Shown: positions 32,575 through 41,473, counted from the first letter of the stretch. The stretch: DNA of 64,000 nucleotides from Ascidiaceihabitans sp034111945 (GCA_047626725.1 JBLHSG010000012.1:1-64000), one strand, 5' to 3'. Notes: generated by a model not told the origin, from the letters alone. A program made the numbers and translations.

Positions 32575-33933
32575 CTATACGTTCATCAGCAGGTGTTCCC
32601 GCTCCCATGGGGAAATGACTTGTAGGAATTCATCGTATTCAGCGCGTTTGACGATGGCGTAAACCCGTCCGAATTCGGTACCCAAAACGTCTTGCAGCGC
32701 GTCGGCGTCGTTGAAAATGTCCAACGCTTCGCCCAATGTTCGAGGGATATCGCCGTCACCGGCATAGGCGTCGCCTTTGAATTCTGGTTGGGGCTGTTCT
32801 TTTTCCATCAAGCCCAAATAGCCGCAGGCCAGCGATGCCGCGATTCCTAGATAGGGGTTGCAGTCCATGCCAGCGATGCGGTTTTCGACCCGGCGTGCGT
32901 TGGGGTCGGACAGGGGAATTCGGATGCCGGTTGTACGATTGTCGCGGCCCCATTCCAGATTGATCGGGGCGGCGTGGTCTTTGACGTAGCGCCGGTAGCT
33001 GTTCACATACGGTGCCATGACGGCCATTGCGTTGGGCAGGTGGTTTTGCAAGCCCGCGATAAAGTGGAAAAACGCTTCGGTTTCGCCGCCCTTTGCGTCA
33101 GAAAATATGTTCTGACCGGTTTTGATATCCAGAATTGAATGGTGGATGTGCATGGCCGAACCGGGCTCGTCAGCGATGGGTTTTGCCATAAAGGTCGCAA
33201 AGCAATCGTGACGCAACGCCGCTTCTCGGATCAGGCGTTTGAAATAGAACACTTCGTCAGCCAGCTTGACCGGATCGCCGTGCAGCAAGTTGATTTCCAA
33301 CTGGCCTGCGCCGCCTTCTTGGGTGATGCCGTCGATTTCAAAACCCTGCGCTTCGGCAAAGTCATAAATGTCGTCGATCACGGGGCCAAATTCGTCCACG
33401 GCGGTCATTGAATAGGCCTGACGTGCTGCCGCAGGGCGACCTGATCGGCCCATCATCGGCTTGATTTCTTGTGCCGGATCGATGTTGCGCGCAACGAGGA
33501 AAAATTCCATTTCGGGGGCGACGATCGGTTCCCAGCCTTTGTCGTGATACATTTTTACGACGCGTTTTAGCACGTTGCGGGGCGAAAACGGCACTGGTTC
33601 GCCGTTGCGATCAAACGCGTCGTGGATCACTTGTAAGGTCCAGTCGCCTGTCCATGGGGCCGCAGTTGCGGTGTCCATATCGGGGCGCAGGATCATGTCT
33701 TTTTCAGTGAACCCTTCGTCGCCGGCGGCTTCGCCCCAGTCGCCTGTAATCGTTTGATAAAAGATGCTGTCAGGCAGGTGAAAGTATTCTTGGTTCATGA
33801 ATTTTTTGGCAGGCACCGCCTTGCCACGGGCAATGCCAGGCAGGTCTGAAATGATGCATTCGACTTCGTCCAATCGGCGCCCTTCAAGGTAATCGAGGGC
33901 AGCTTGCGGCAGGTTTTCTGTCCGATCGTTCAT
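32575..33933 (-). CDS. Glutamine synthetase-like gamma-glutamyl-amine ligase (PuuA-like), copy 1
   Basis: A 452-residue member of the type I glutamine synthetase superfamily, which joins glutamate to an amine using ATP. The N-terminal beta-grasp includes CIISDLPGIARGKAVP. The catalytic metal-site strings are EMEFFLVA, QEGGAGQLEINL, and SAMHIHHSILD. The nucleotide loop NRTTGIRIP and the terminal NRIAGMDCNPYL region match the family. It overlaps the amidotransferase gene by four bases (ATGA) and is followed by the PuuB-like oxidase, as in a polyamine pathway. Confidence 0.9.
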   Translation of the reverse strand: MNDRTENLPQAALDYLEGRRLDEVECIISDLPGIARGKAVPAKKFMNQEYFHLPDSIFYQTITGDWGEAAGDEGFTEKDMILRPDMDTATAAPWTGDWTLQVIHDAFDRNGEPVPFSPRNVLKRVVKMYHDKGWEPIVAPEMEFFLVARNIDPAQEIKPMMGRSGRPAAARQAYSMTAVDEFGPVIDDIYDFAEAQGFEIDGITQEGGAGQLEINLLHGDPVKLADEVFYFKRLIREAALRHDCFATFMAKPIADEPGSAMHIHHSILDIKTGQNIFSDAKGGETEAFFHFIAGLQNHLPNAMAVMAPYVNSYRRYVKDHAAPINLEWGRDNRTTGIRIPLSDPNARRVENRIAGMDCNPYLGIAASLACGYLGLMEKEQPQPEFKGDAYAGDGDIPRTLGEALDIFNDADALQDVLGTEFGRVYAIVKRAEYDEFLQVISPWEREHLLMNV

Positions 33934-34613
33934 AATGTGCGCTCCTTTTTGAAAAACGCGGCCATGTGCTGGCCAATGTTCGGGCTGTCGATTGGGTCGT
34001 TCAAAACGTCGGTGGCGGCTGTCAATTGATTGTCGGGCACAACGCCGGGTCCGCGCGTCGTGATCAGGCCGTGTACGACCGCTGGGCCAAATTCAGGGTG
34101 TGGTTGGATTGTCCAAATTTGATCGTCATAAACCAACGCCGCGTTCTCGCAAAAATCAGAAGACGCCAAGACTTTGGCCCCCTCGGGACGTTTAACAACC
34201 TGATCCTGATGCCATGCATTAACCGCCACAGTGTCGTCGCCCATGCGGTATTCTGTGCGTCCAATCGACCAGCCGCCGTCGAATTTTTCGACCTTGCCGC
34301 CCAACGCTTGTGCAATAATCTGATGTCCGAAACAGACGCCAATCATTGGTTTGCCCGAGGTTTTGACCTTGCGAATTAGATCTTCAAGCGGGGGGATGAA
34401 CGCGTGGTCCTCGTAGGCGCCGTGTTTGGATCCGGTGATCAACCAACCGTCGGCCAGATCGATGCTATCGGGAAACTGCATATCTACGACATCAAAGGTT
34501 TCAAATTCGAACCCGTGCCCGCCCAACAGCTTGTGAAACATGGCATCATAGTCGCCCAATGTTTCAATGAGCGCTTCGGGCGCGTGCCCAGCCTGTAGAA
34601 TACCGATTTTCAT
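33930..34613 (-). CDS. Class I glutamine amidotransferase-like hydrolase
   Basis: A 227-residue class I glutamine amidotransferase domain. The nucleophile elbow is GVCFGHQ, and the catalytic histidine and glutamate are in QPHPEFGP. It has no attached synthetase domain. In the Puu pathway a hydrolase of this broad fold (PuuD) cleaves the gamma-glutamyl bond to recover glutamate, so a gamma-glutamyl hydrolase role is plausible. It sits between the two glutamine-synthetase-like genes and starts 50 bases after copy 2. Direct substrate evidence is lacking. Confidence 0.87.
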   Translation of the reverse strand: MKIGILQAGHAPEALIETLGDYDAMFHKLLGGHGFEFETFDVVDMQFPDSIDLADGWLITGSKHGAYEDHAFIPPLEDLIRKVKTSGKPMIGVCFGHQIIAQALGGKVEKFDGGWSIGRTEYRMGDDTVAVNAWHQDQVVKRPEGAKVLASSDFCENAALVYDDQIWTIQPHPEFGPAVVHGLITTRGPGVVPDNQLTAATDVLNDPIDSPNIGQHMAAFFKKERTL

Positions 34614-34662
34614 TAATCACCTGTTTTAAAGCACCCTAGCCAAGCGGCTCGGGGCAAGCAAG

Positions 34663-36000
34663 CTAGACCCGCTCAAGCCAGGCTTGCCAGTGCAATTCAT
34701 CAGGAATGGCTAAAAATTTGGCAATTTCCTGACGTTTGGTGCGACACAGACAATCGATCAACAGCGGATCAAAGATACGGGCAATGAACGGATCGGTTTC
34801 AAAGGCGGCAACGGCGTCGGTCAGATTGGCGGCCAGCGACGGCAAATTTGTTTTCTCATAGGCGTTACCGACAACAGGATCGGACGGTTGCATCTGGTCT
34901 TCGATGCCGATCATCGCGGTACCCAGAACGGCGCTTAGCAACAGATAGGGGTTAATGTCACCGCCAGCGGTGCGGTGTTCGATCCGGCGCGCGGCTGTCG
35001 CACCACTTGGAATTCGGATCGCAACGGTGCGGTTTTCATAGCCCCACGCAGCGCCCGTGGGTGCGTGCGCGCCATCAACCAGACGGTCATATGAATTGTT
35101 GTGAGGGGCAAATATCAGGCTGCTGCCCGGCATTGCCGCGAGGCATCCCGCAACTGCATTTCGCAAAATATCGGTGCCATCGTGGCTGCCGTTGTCGAAA
35201 ATATTGTTGCCGTCTCTGTCCAACACCGAAAAATGCACGTGCATGCCATTGCCGCTGTCGTGCGCATAGGGTTTCGCCATGAACGTCGCGGCCATGCCAT
35301 GCTGGCGGGCCAATCCGCGCACGAGAGTTTTGAAAAGCCACGCATTGTCTGCCATTTCCAACGCAGGACCATGGCGCAACGTGACCTCGAATTGGCCGAC
35401 GCCTGCCTCACTGATTGCGGTTTCTGCGGGGATTCCCATTGCGGCGGCACCGGCGTATAGATCATCAAAAAACGGGGCAAAGGCATCCATCTGCGCCATC
35501 GACAACACCGATGATCCATCAAGCGGGCGGCCATTGCGCGGATTTAGCGGTGCTTGCACCTTTTCCGCGCTGTCATCGATCAGCGTAAATTCCATTTCAG
35601 TCGCAGCGACAACCTGCCAACCACGGGCCGTGAATTTGTCTAAAACATTGGCCAAAGCCGCACGCGGATCAGCGCCAAATGGCGTTCCGTCATCCGTGTG
35701 CAACGTCATCGGGACCAGCGCAGAGGCACCCGTTAACCACGGCACAGGCATCGGCGCGCGATCTGTCGGCAGCATAATTCCGTCGGCATCACCGGTTTCA
35801 AACACCAGCGGGCTGTCTTCGATATCGGTGCCCCACAGATCGACATTCACGACAGAAAGCGGCATGCGCACAGCGCCGGTTGCCAGTTTGTCAGCGTAAT
35901 ACCCAGGGACAACTTTGCCCCGCATTTGCCCATTCAAATCACACGACACGACGCGAAAAGTCTGTAACGCTTTCAAATCCATGACTGGTTCTTCTTTCAT
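34663..36000 (-). CDS. Glutamine synthetase-like gamma-glutamyl-amine ligase, copy 2
   Basis: A 445-residue second paralogue with the same catalytic strings: EMEFTLIDD, SEAGVGQFEVTLRHG, NGMHVHFSVLD, and RTVAIRIPSGA. Divergence from copy 1 is substantial, so it may act on a different amine or serve as a partner subunit. I use the ATG at 36000, but another ATG six codons later (35982) is equally good; the frame upstream begins at a TTG. It follows the second permease gene by 42 bases and keeps the operon continuous. Confidence 0.87.
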   Translation of the reverse strand: MKEEPVMDLKALQTFRVVSCDLNGQMRGKVVPGYYADKLATGAVRMPLSVVNVDLWGTDIEDSPLVFETGDADGIMLPTDRAPMPVPWLTGASALVPMTLHTDDGTPFGADPRAALANVLDKFTARGWQVVAATEMEFTLIDDSAEKVQAPLNPRNGRPLDGSSVLSMAQMDAFAPFFDDLYAGAAAMGIPAETAISEAGVGQFEVTLRHGPALEMADNAWLFKTLVRGLARQHGMAATFMAKPYAHDSGNGMHVHFSVLDRDGNNIFDNGSHDGTDILRNAVAGCLAAMPGSSLIFAPHNNSYDRLVDGAHAPTGAAWGYENRTVAIRIPSGATAARRIEHRTAGGDINPYLLLSAVLGTAMIGIEDQMQPSDPVVGNAYEKTNLPSLAANLTDAVAAFETDPFIARIFDPLLIDCLCRTKRQEIAKFLAIPDELHWQAWLERV

Positions 36001-36042
36001 GTTGCAAAAGACCTTTGCCAAAGGTGTATTTGACGACGCGCA

Positions 36043-36849
36043 TTACCGGATCAGGTTTAGTCGTATTTTGGTTTTCTGGCGCGTGTTGCTGGGCAGGTGA
36101 CGGTTCAGGCGACGATTGATCAAGCCAAAAATGCCCACAATTATCAATGTCAGCAAGATGAAATACCCCGCCAAAATCGGATAGGGGATAAACGGGTTGA
36201 ACGTTTTGTCGGCAAAGTAACTGGCGTAATACAACGCATCGCCGCGTTGTTGCCATGCGGGAAAACCACTGAAAAACACCAGCGTTGTGGCGTGAAACAA
36301 AAAGATCGCCTCGTTGGTATAGGCAGGCCACGCAAGGCGCAGCATCGTGGGCCAGATCACGTTCTTGAACCGTGGCCAACCGGACAGGCCGTAGGCATCT
36401 GCGGCTTCGACGTCACCCTTGGGAATGGACTGCAACGCGCCGTAGAAAATCTCGGCTGAATAGGCGGCGGTATTCAAAAACAGCACGACCAATGCGCCCA
36501 GCCATGCGGCGGTGAAGGGGGCAAAAATCGGAAAGATTTGCTTGAGTTCCAGGAACAAAAAGTAGCCAAAGAAGAACTGGATAAACAGCGGCGAGCCACG
36601 GAACAAAAAGATGAACCATTCGGCCGGTTTGCGGGTCCATGGGCTGGACGATGCTTTGCCGACGGCCAAAAGCGTCGCGAACAAAAAGCCGGTCAGCAAT
36701 GCCAGCACACCAAAATACACGTTCCAGATCATGCCGGACCCGATCAACGTGAACTGTTGGCACAGCGTAAAATCATCGCGCGGCAGCAGGCGTTCACCGT
36801 ATCCGATGGCGCGCAGGCCGTAGTCCATGATGGTCTGGGTACACGACAT
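36043..36849 (-). CDS. Polar amino-acid-type ABC transporter permease (HisM-like)
   Basis: A 268-residue inner-membrane permease with five to six helices. The EAA coupling loop is DVEAADAYGLSGWPRFKNVIWP, quoted in part as EAADAYGLSG, and the region FRGSPLFIQFFFGYF is typical of the polar amino acid family. It starts one base inside the stop of the other permease gene (TGATG). With that permease, the ATPase and the binding protein upstream, it forms a complete importer. The substrate is probably an amino acid, polyamine-like or opine-like compound. Confidence 0.9.
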   Translation of the reverse strand: MSCTQTIMDYGLRAIGYGERLLPRDDFTLCQQFTLIGSGMIWNVYFGVLALLTGFLFATLLAVGKASSSPWTRKPAEWFIFLFRGSPLFIQFFFGYFLFLELKQIFPIFAPFTAAWLGALVVLFLNTAAYSAEIFYGALQSIPKGDVEAADAYGLSGWPRFKNVIWPTMLRLAWPAYTNEAIFLFHATTLVFFSGFPAWQQRGDALYYASYFADKTFNPFIPYPILAGYFILLTLIIVGIFGLINRRLNRHLPSNTRQKTKIRLNLIR

Positions 36850-37700
36850 CAGGCGGCCTTTCTTTGGGCTTCGCCGGCGGTGGTTGCCTGTCCGCGTGTC
36901 AGGCGGGTCATCAATCGGGCCAGTACAATTTCAGAAAGACGGGTAAAGATCAGGTAGAACACCAGCAGCGCCAGAAAATACTGCATGCGCCAATCGCCAT
37001 GCGGATAATCAGTAAATCGCGAGGTTTTCAGACCACCCAATTCACGCGCCCAATACACGATGTCTTCGATGCCAAGGAGGAACAACAGCGGAGTCGCCTT
37101 GATCAGAACCATCCACAGATTGGACAGACCGGGCAGCGCATAAACCCACATTTGCGGCACTAAAACCCGCCAGAATGTTTGACGCGGCGACATGCCATAG
37201 CTTTCGGCGGTTTCAAGTTGCGCACGCGGTACAGCACGCATCGCACCAAATAAAACATTGGCAGCAAACGCCCCGAACACGATGGCGAAAGTAAAGATCG
37301 CGATGCTAAACCCATAGGCCTCGTGCACCCATTGCGGGGCCGTTCCCAACGGCATCTTTGCAGCAGAACATACAATGAAATCATTGCCTTGGCGAATTGG
37401 ATCGGTCCATTCAGGACATAGAATTTTGTGACGCGACCATTCGATCATCTGGTCCAACGCGATGACAAAAAACAGGAAAAACGCGATGTCCGGCACGCCG
37501 CGCACGATGGCCACGTACCCACGACCCAACCACGACAACGGCGCGATACGGCTGCGCGCAGCAGAGGCACCGGCAAATCCAAACGCCAATGCGGTGGGGG
37601 CTGTGATCGCCAATAACGACAGAACCGTCAGCACCGACCAATAAATTGACATGTGTTTGCCGGTGGTCAGATAGCAGGCCATCCATTGCCAATCAGGCAA
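36849..37700 (-). CDS. Polar amino-acid-type ABC transporter permease (HisQ-like)
   Basis: A 283-residue permease with the EAA loop ETAESYGMSPRQTFWRV and the motif VRGVPDIAFFLFF. A loop of about 40 residues with several Cys lies between helices 2 and 3 and should face the periplasm. The start is uncertain: I give TTG 37700. The frame stays open for twelve codons further up to a TAG and has no ATG, GTG or TTG there, yet the codons ATT-TTC-GAA-TTT-TGC encode a plausible family-like N-terminus. A rare ATT start near 37736 is possible. Confidence 0.87.
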   Translation of the reverse strand: MPDWQWMACYLTTGKHMSIYWSVLTVLSLLAITAPTALAFGFAGASAARSRIAPLSWLGRGYVAIVRGVPDIAFFLFFVIALDQMIEWSRHKILCPEWTDPIRQGNDFIVCSAAKMPLGTAPQWVHEAYGFSIAIFTFAIVFGAFAANVLFGAMRAVPRAQLETAESYGMSPRQTFWRVLVPQMWVYALPGLSNLWMVLIKATPLLFLLGIEDIVYWARELGGLKTSRFTDYPHGDWRMQYFLALLVFYLIFTRLSEIVLARLMTRLTRGQATTAGEAQRKAA

Positions 37701-37783
37701 GAGGCTAGGGTCTGTGCAAAATTCGAAAATGAGGTGTCTCTATTCGGGCGTTTGAAATGCGTGCATTTCTATTCAGAACAATT

Positions 37784-37811
37784 GGGGGGCTGGCGTGATG
37801 CACAGCCCCCC
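37784..37811 (-). terminator. GC-rich hairpin between binding-protein and permease genes
   Basis: A perfect 9-bp stem (GGGGGGCTG with CAGCCCCCC) and 10-base loop lie 26 bases past the binding-protein stop. No long T-tract follows. Such elements often allow partial read-through or protect the upstream mRNA, so the binding protein is made in excess over the permeases. Confidence 0.65.
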
Positions 37812-37836
37812 GTTTGGTCGATGGTTTAATCGAGGC

Positions 37837-38559
37837 TTAGAACGAGCCGCCGATTTCCCATTTGGTCAACAACGCGTTCAACGTGCCGTCAGTCTTCATC
37901 GAAGCGATTGCTGCGTCGAATTTGTCTTTCAGTTCATCGTCGCTTTCGCGCAATGCCATGCCAACGCCGCCGCCAATCATTTCTTCTTGGGCCAACAGCA
38001 TCATGTCGGTTTTCTCATCTGCGATCGGGGACAAGAATGCTTTGTCGGCCAGAACCGCGTCTGCTTCGCCGTTTGCAACTGCTGCGATGGTTTCTTCTGG
38101 TGTTGCGAATTCAACCAAAGTTGCGCCGCTTTCAGCGATAAACGCTGCTTGGATTGTGTTGGTTTGTGCTGCGATCACGCCGCCTTTGATGTCTGCATCT
38201 GCGGACATGGCTAGATATGCGGATGGATCAGGCAATGTGTAGTTCTGTGTGAAATCAACAACTTCATCGCGTTCTGCCGTGATCGACATGCCTGCGATGA
38301 TGGTGTCGTAGTTGCCGGATACGAGGTTCGGGATGATGCTGTCCCACTCGTTTGTGACCCATTCACAGGTCAGTTCTGCGCGTTTGCACAGCTCGTCGCC
38401 CAGCTCGCGTTCAAAGCCGTCAACGTCGCCCGCATCGTTGATAAAGTTATACGGAGGGTACGCGCCCTCGGTGCCCATGCGCACAACAGAATGGCCATCG
38501 GCGAATGCCATTGAAGAAGTAATCGCCAGTGCGGCAGTGCTAAGTAGGATCTTTTTCAT
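37837..38559 (-). CDS. Family 3 extracellular solute-binding protein of the ABC importer
   Basis: A 240-residue periplasmic binding protein. The signal peptide ends Met-Ala-Phe-Ala. The domain begins VVRMGTEGAYPPYNFIN and contains the hinge strings DTIIAGMSITAERDEVVDFT and GEADAVLADKAF; only their ends are needed to recognise family 3. A disulfide is likely between the Cys of DELCKRAE and that of LTCEW. It binds an amino acid or related cation. ATG 38559 follows GGGAGA. It is the second gene of the operon, 52 bases after the ATPase gene. Confidence 0.92.
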   Translation of the reverse strand: MKKILLSTAALAITSSMAFADGHSVVRMGTEGAYPPYNFINDAGDVDGFERELGDELCKRAELTCEWVTNEWDSIIPNLVSGNYDTIIAGMSITAERDEVVDFTQNYTLPDPSAYLAMSADADIKGGVIAAQTNTIQAAFIAESGATLVEFATPEETIAAVANGEADAVLADKAFLSPIADEKTDMMLLAQEEMIGGGVGMALRESDDELKDKFDAAIASMKTDGTLNALLTKWEIGGSF

Positions 38560-38611
38560 GTGTCGTCTCCCGGTTTGTTTTTTAGTTTGGTTGGTGATGT
38601 ACGATCGCGGA

Positions 38612-39403
38612 TCAATGTGGCTGTGTCGCCGACAAAAAACCGCGCAGTCGTTCGGATTTGGGCGCGCCAAACAACGCATCAGGCGGCCCTTGTTCTTCGA
38701 TCAGCCCTTGATGCAGGAACACGGTGTGATCCGAAACATCTGCGGCCAGTTTCATGTCGTGCGTCACGATCAGCATGGTGCGCCCTTCGGCGGCCAAGTC
38801 TTTGATCACGCGAATAACTTCTTGTTCCAGTTCCGGGTCCAGCGCGCTGGTTGGTTCGTCAAACAGCAGGGCTTCGGGTTCCATGCACAGTGCGCGCGCG
38901 ATGGCGGCGCGTTGTTGTTGGCCACCGGACAATTGGGCTGGAAACACGTCGCATTTGTCGCCAATGCCAACCTTGTCCAGATAGGCGCGCGCGGATGCTT
39001 CGACCTCGGCGCGGTCCCGTTTCAAGACGGTCAGGGGGGCTTCCATGACGTTTTGTAAAATCGACATGTGCGCCCACAAATTGAACTGCTGGAACACCAT
39101 CGAAAGGTTCGTGCGAATGCGCAGCACTTGTTTGCCATTGGCGGGGCGGCGGTTGTGACCATTGCCGCGCCATGTGACAGGTTCGCCCTTGAACAAAACC
39201 TCGCCTTGCTGGCTGTCTTCTAGCAGATTGCAGCAACGCAGCAGCGTCGATTTGCCAGATCCCGAAGACCCGATCAGCGACACAACATCGCCGCGATGGG
39301 CGGAAATATCGACGCCTTTCAAAACCTCCAGCGAACCGTAGGCTTTGTGCAAGTTGTTGATTTCGATCACGGGGGTGGTGCTGGCTGTCACTAGGTCTCG
39401 CAT
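38612..39403 (-). CDS. ABC transporter ATP-binding protein, polar amino acid type
   Basis: A 263-residue ATPase. Walker A is GSSGSGKST, the signature is LSGGQQQR, Walker B with the catalytic Glu is LLFDEPTSALD, and the switch His is in IVTHDM. The region around residues 75-100 (GNGHNRRPANGKQ) resembles the HisP-type insertion. I chose ATG 39403; the longer frame has no support. As the first gene of a nine-gene operon, it is likely preceded by the operon promoter within the 124 bases before the TerB gene end, but I found no clear hexamers. Confidence 0.93.
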   Translation of the reverse strand: MRDLVTASTTPVIEINNLHKAYGSLEVLKGVDISAHRGDVVSLIGSSGSGKSTLLRCCNLLEDSQQGEVLFKGEPVTWRGNGHNRRPANGKQVLRIRTNLSMVFQQFNLWAHMSILQNVMEAPLTVLKRDRAEVEASARAYLDKVGIGDKCDVFPAQLSGGQQQRAAIARALCMEPEALLFDEPTSALDPELEQEVIRVIKDLAAEGRTMLIVTHDMKLAADVSDHTVFLHQGLIEEQGPPDALFGAPKSERLRGFLSATQPH

Positions 39404-39527
39404 TTGCGTGGTCTGGCACGCATTTTGGAATTCATCCGTAATAAGGTGGCAAATTTGCAGTCTTGGCAACGCCCAAATGACGTAAAAACGCAGTTTTAGG
39501 TATTAAACGCACAAATTCGGTGCGCCT

Positions 39528-39962
39528 TTAGCCACCCATGCGTTGACGGGCCAATGCGCTGTCGCGGTCGGTCACACCCAAAAGGTTGGCCACCAAACGC
39601 AAAACTGCGTCTTCTTCGTCTGTGCGAATTCCATCGGCCAAAGCAACTTGCCACAAGGCTTCGATCACACCCAAACGGTTTTCGTAATCCACGACGTCTT
39701 TGATCGCGCGGGTAAACCGCACGGTGTCGGGGGCTTCGGATTCCAACTGCTCGGCGTCGGTGCGCAAGGCCGTCACATTCGCAGGATCAAGGCCGTAGCG
39801 ATGGGCCGTGATCGCATCAATGCGCGCCTTTTCAGCAGCATCATAGCTGCCATCGGTTTTGGCGACACGCACCAGCAACGCCGTCAGCGCAAGACGCGCG
39901 TCAGTGTCGGGCAACGGTTCGGGGGCGGGGGCCGTCAGGCGCTTTAGGAAATCTGCAAACAT
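39528..39962 (-). CDS. TerB-family protein, copy 1
   Basis: A 144-residue helical protein of the TerB/DjlA-like fold. The metal-associated acidic pattern recurs: VRVAKTDGSYDAAEKARID in the first half (residues about 30-50) and VALADGIRTDEEDAVLR in the second. TerB domains bind divalent metal in other proteins, and the name of tellurite resistance is historical. It has no signal peptide or membrane segment. It lies 40 bases after a paralogue of the same length. Function unknown. Confidence 0.85.
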   Translation of the reverse strand: MFADFLKRLTAPAPEPLPDTDARLALTALLVRVAKTDGSYDAAEKARIDAITAHRYGLDPANVTALRTDAEQLESEAPDTVRFTRAIKDVVDYENRLGVIEALWQVALADGIRTDEEDAVLRLVANLLGVTDRDSALARQRMGG

Positions 39963-40002
39963 GATTGGAATATATGCCGGGTTTTGGAAAAGACCAGTGT
40001 GA

Positions 40003-40437
40003 TCAGACGCCTGTTGCGTCCGCTTGCATTTCGGCGCTGTCTTCGGGTGTGATCCCTAATGCGCCTTCGATTTGGTGCAGCATGCTTTCTTCGATGTCGC
40101 GGCGTTTGCCATCGGCCAATACGACCTTCCACATTGCTTCGGCTAGGTCATGGCGGTGCTGGTAGTCCAGTTCGACCCGCAAGATATCGGCAAATTCTGG
40201 CGTGCCTGGTGCATCGCGTTCCAGCGCCTCGCAGGTCGCGCGCAACTTTGCAGCATCCAGCGGTTTCATATCAAACATCGCGGTCAGAATGCGATCAATC
40301 TGCGCAACTTCTTCGGCGTTGTATTCACGATCCGCCAAGGCCACGCGCACCAACAGCGCCCCCAATGCCAATTGCGCATCAGGTTCAGGAAGTTTCGGGG
40401 ATTCGGGTGCACGGCGGGGGAAAAGGCGTTCAAACAT
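40003..40437 (-). CDS. TerB-family protein, copy 2
   Basis: A 144-residue paralogue with the same layout: an N-terminal phenylalanine/arginine-rich start (MFERLFPRRAPE), then VRVALADREYNAEEVAQID and VVLADGKRRDIEESML. The acidic pattern follows that of copy 1, with Asp/Glu placement slightly shifted. It is transcribed first of the two. Similar N-termini suggest an ancestral duplication. Role unknown; partners are not adjacent. Confidence 0.85.
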   Translation of the reverse strand: MFERLFPRRAPESPKLPEPDAQLALGALLVRVALADREYNAEEVAQIDRILTAMFDMKPLDAAKLRATCEALERDAPGTPEFADILRVELDYQHRHDLAEAMWKVVLADGKRRDIEESMLHQIEGALGITPEDSAEMQADATGV

Positions 40438-40495
40438 GCAGATGTCTTAACCTATGTTAACCGACGCGCCAAAGCGAAAATAATGCGCCCTTAGG

Positions 40496-41146
40496 TCAGC
40501 TTAGATGCGCTGGCGGCCCAAAACGCAGGTTGTCGATGGCCAGCCCCTGTGGGTCGACGTTCATCAATACAAAACCCGCGATGTCTGAAACGCCGTCTTT
40601 GCGTTTGAAACCAACGGCATATTCGCTGACTTGGCGCACCGAAAGCTGGCTGATAATACTGCCGTCGCGACGCAAAAACTGGACCTGCGCCAAACCACCT
40701 TCACCGCCGCGCAGATCAAACGCGAGGGCAGGCTGGTCGGCATCAAACATCACTGAAATGGCCCCTTCACCTTGGCCGGTGCGGCGGGGAAATGCAGCAG
40801 GGCCGTAGCCGTTCAGCACGTTGTTTTGGCCCATCATCACCAACGACATCGTCTGACCGGGGCGTCCAGCCAAAGGGGTGAGCGGCGCGCTGGCAGCCCC
40901 ATAAACCGAATCGTGATCACCGATAAAATCTATCGACTGCCCGTGAAACCGTTCGGCAAACACGGCACCCGGCAGCACAAGCACATCATTGATCAATCGA
41001 CCGGGGCCCATTGTGGCGCGCTGGTCTTCAAATGTGATGGTGCGGGTCAGGGCCAAACCGTTCGGATCAACCTGACATATCGGGGCATCGCAGGCCCACA
41101 TCACCTGTGGGACTGACATTAAAATTGCTGCAAAAATCCATTTCAT
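40496..41146 (-). CDS. Secreted hypothetical protein (216 aa)
   Basis: An exported protein I do not recognise. The signal peptide ends near Met-Trp-Ala, right before a Cys-Asp-Ala-Pro-Ile-Cys segment whose two cysteines may be bonded. The rest is beta-rich and ends with SDIAGFVLMNVDPQGLAIDNLRFG, reminiscent of the carbohydrate-like domain end (Ile-Asp-Asn-Leu-Arg-Phe) seen in PEP-CTERM proteins, but no sorting motif or C-terminal helix follows. I chose ATG 41146, since the longer frame lacks a ribosome-binding site. Function unknown. Confidence 0.65.
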   Translation of the reverse strand: MKWIFAAILMSVPQVMWACDAPICQVDPNGLALTRTITFEDQRATMGPGRLINDVLVLPGAVFAERFHGQSIDFIGDHDSVYGAASAPLTPLAGRPGQTMSLVMMGQNNVLNGYGPAAFPRRTGQGEGAISVMFDADQPALAFDLRGGEGGLAQVQFLRRDGSIISQLSVRQVSEYAVGFKRKDGVSDIAGFVLMNVDPQGLAIDNLRFGPPAHLS

Positions 41147-41165
41147 AAAAGAAACGGTAGCACAT

Positions 41166-41462
41166 TTAGCCCTCGTAACCCTCAACAATGATCAAATGGC
41201 CGTCAGCCACTGCGTCGCGCAGGGATTTTGCGGCTTGGTAGCCTTTGCTTTCGTAGCAGGCGATTGCGTCCGCATAGCTGGCAAATTCGATCACAACAGT
41301 GCGGTTGTTCCATGACCCTTCGCGCAATTCTTGTGTGCCACCCCGGACCAGAAATTTGGCACCATATTCAGCCAAAGGGGCCGCGTTCGCCGCGCGGTAT
41401 TTGTCGTATGCGTCAGCGTCGTGAACAACGTTGTGCGCGATCCAATATCCCTTGGCAGCCAT
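41166..41462 (-). CDS. DUF1330 protein
   Basis: A 98-residue protein with a ferredoxin-like dimeric alpha/beta-barrel fold. The family strings are KGYWIAHNVVHDADAYDKYRAA (first strand and helix), SWNNRTVVIEF (central strand), and DAIACYESKGYQAAKSLRD (second helix), quoted in parts. DUF1330 proteins are small stress or metabolite-binding proteins of unproven function. It lies 11 bases before the start-side of rlmJ in transcription order (rlmJ first), so they may share a transcript. Confidence 0.85.
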   Translation of the reverse strand: MAAKGYWIAHNVVHDADAYDKYRAANAAPLAEYGAKFLVRGGTQELREGSWNNRTVVIEFASYADAIACYESKGYQAAKSLRDAVADGHLIIVEGYEG

Positions 41463-41473
41463 GGTGTATCCTT

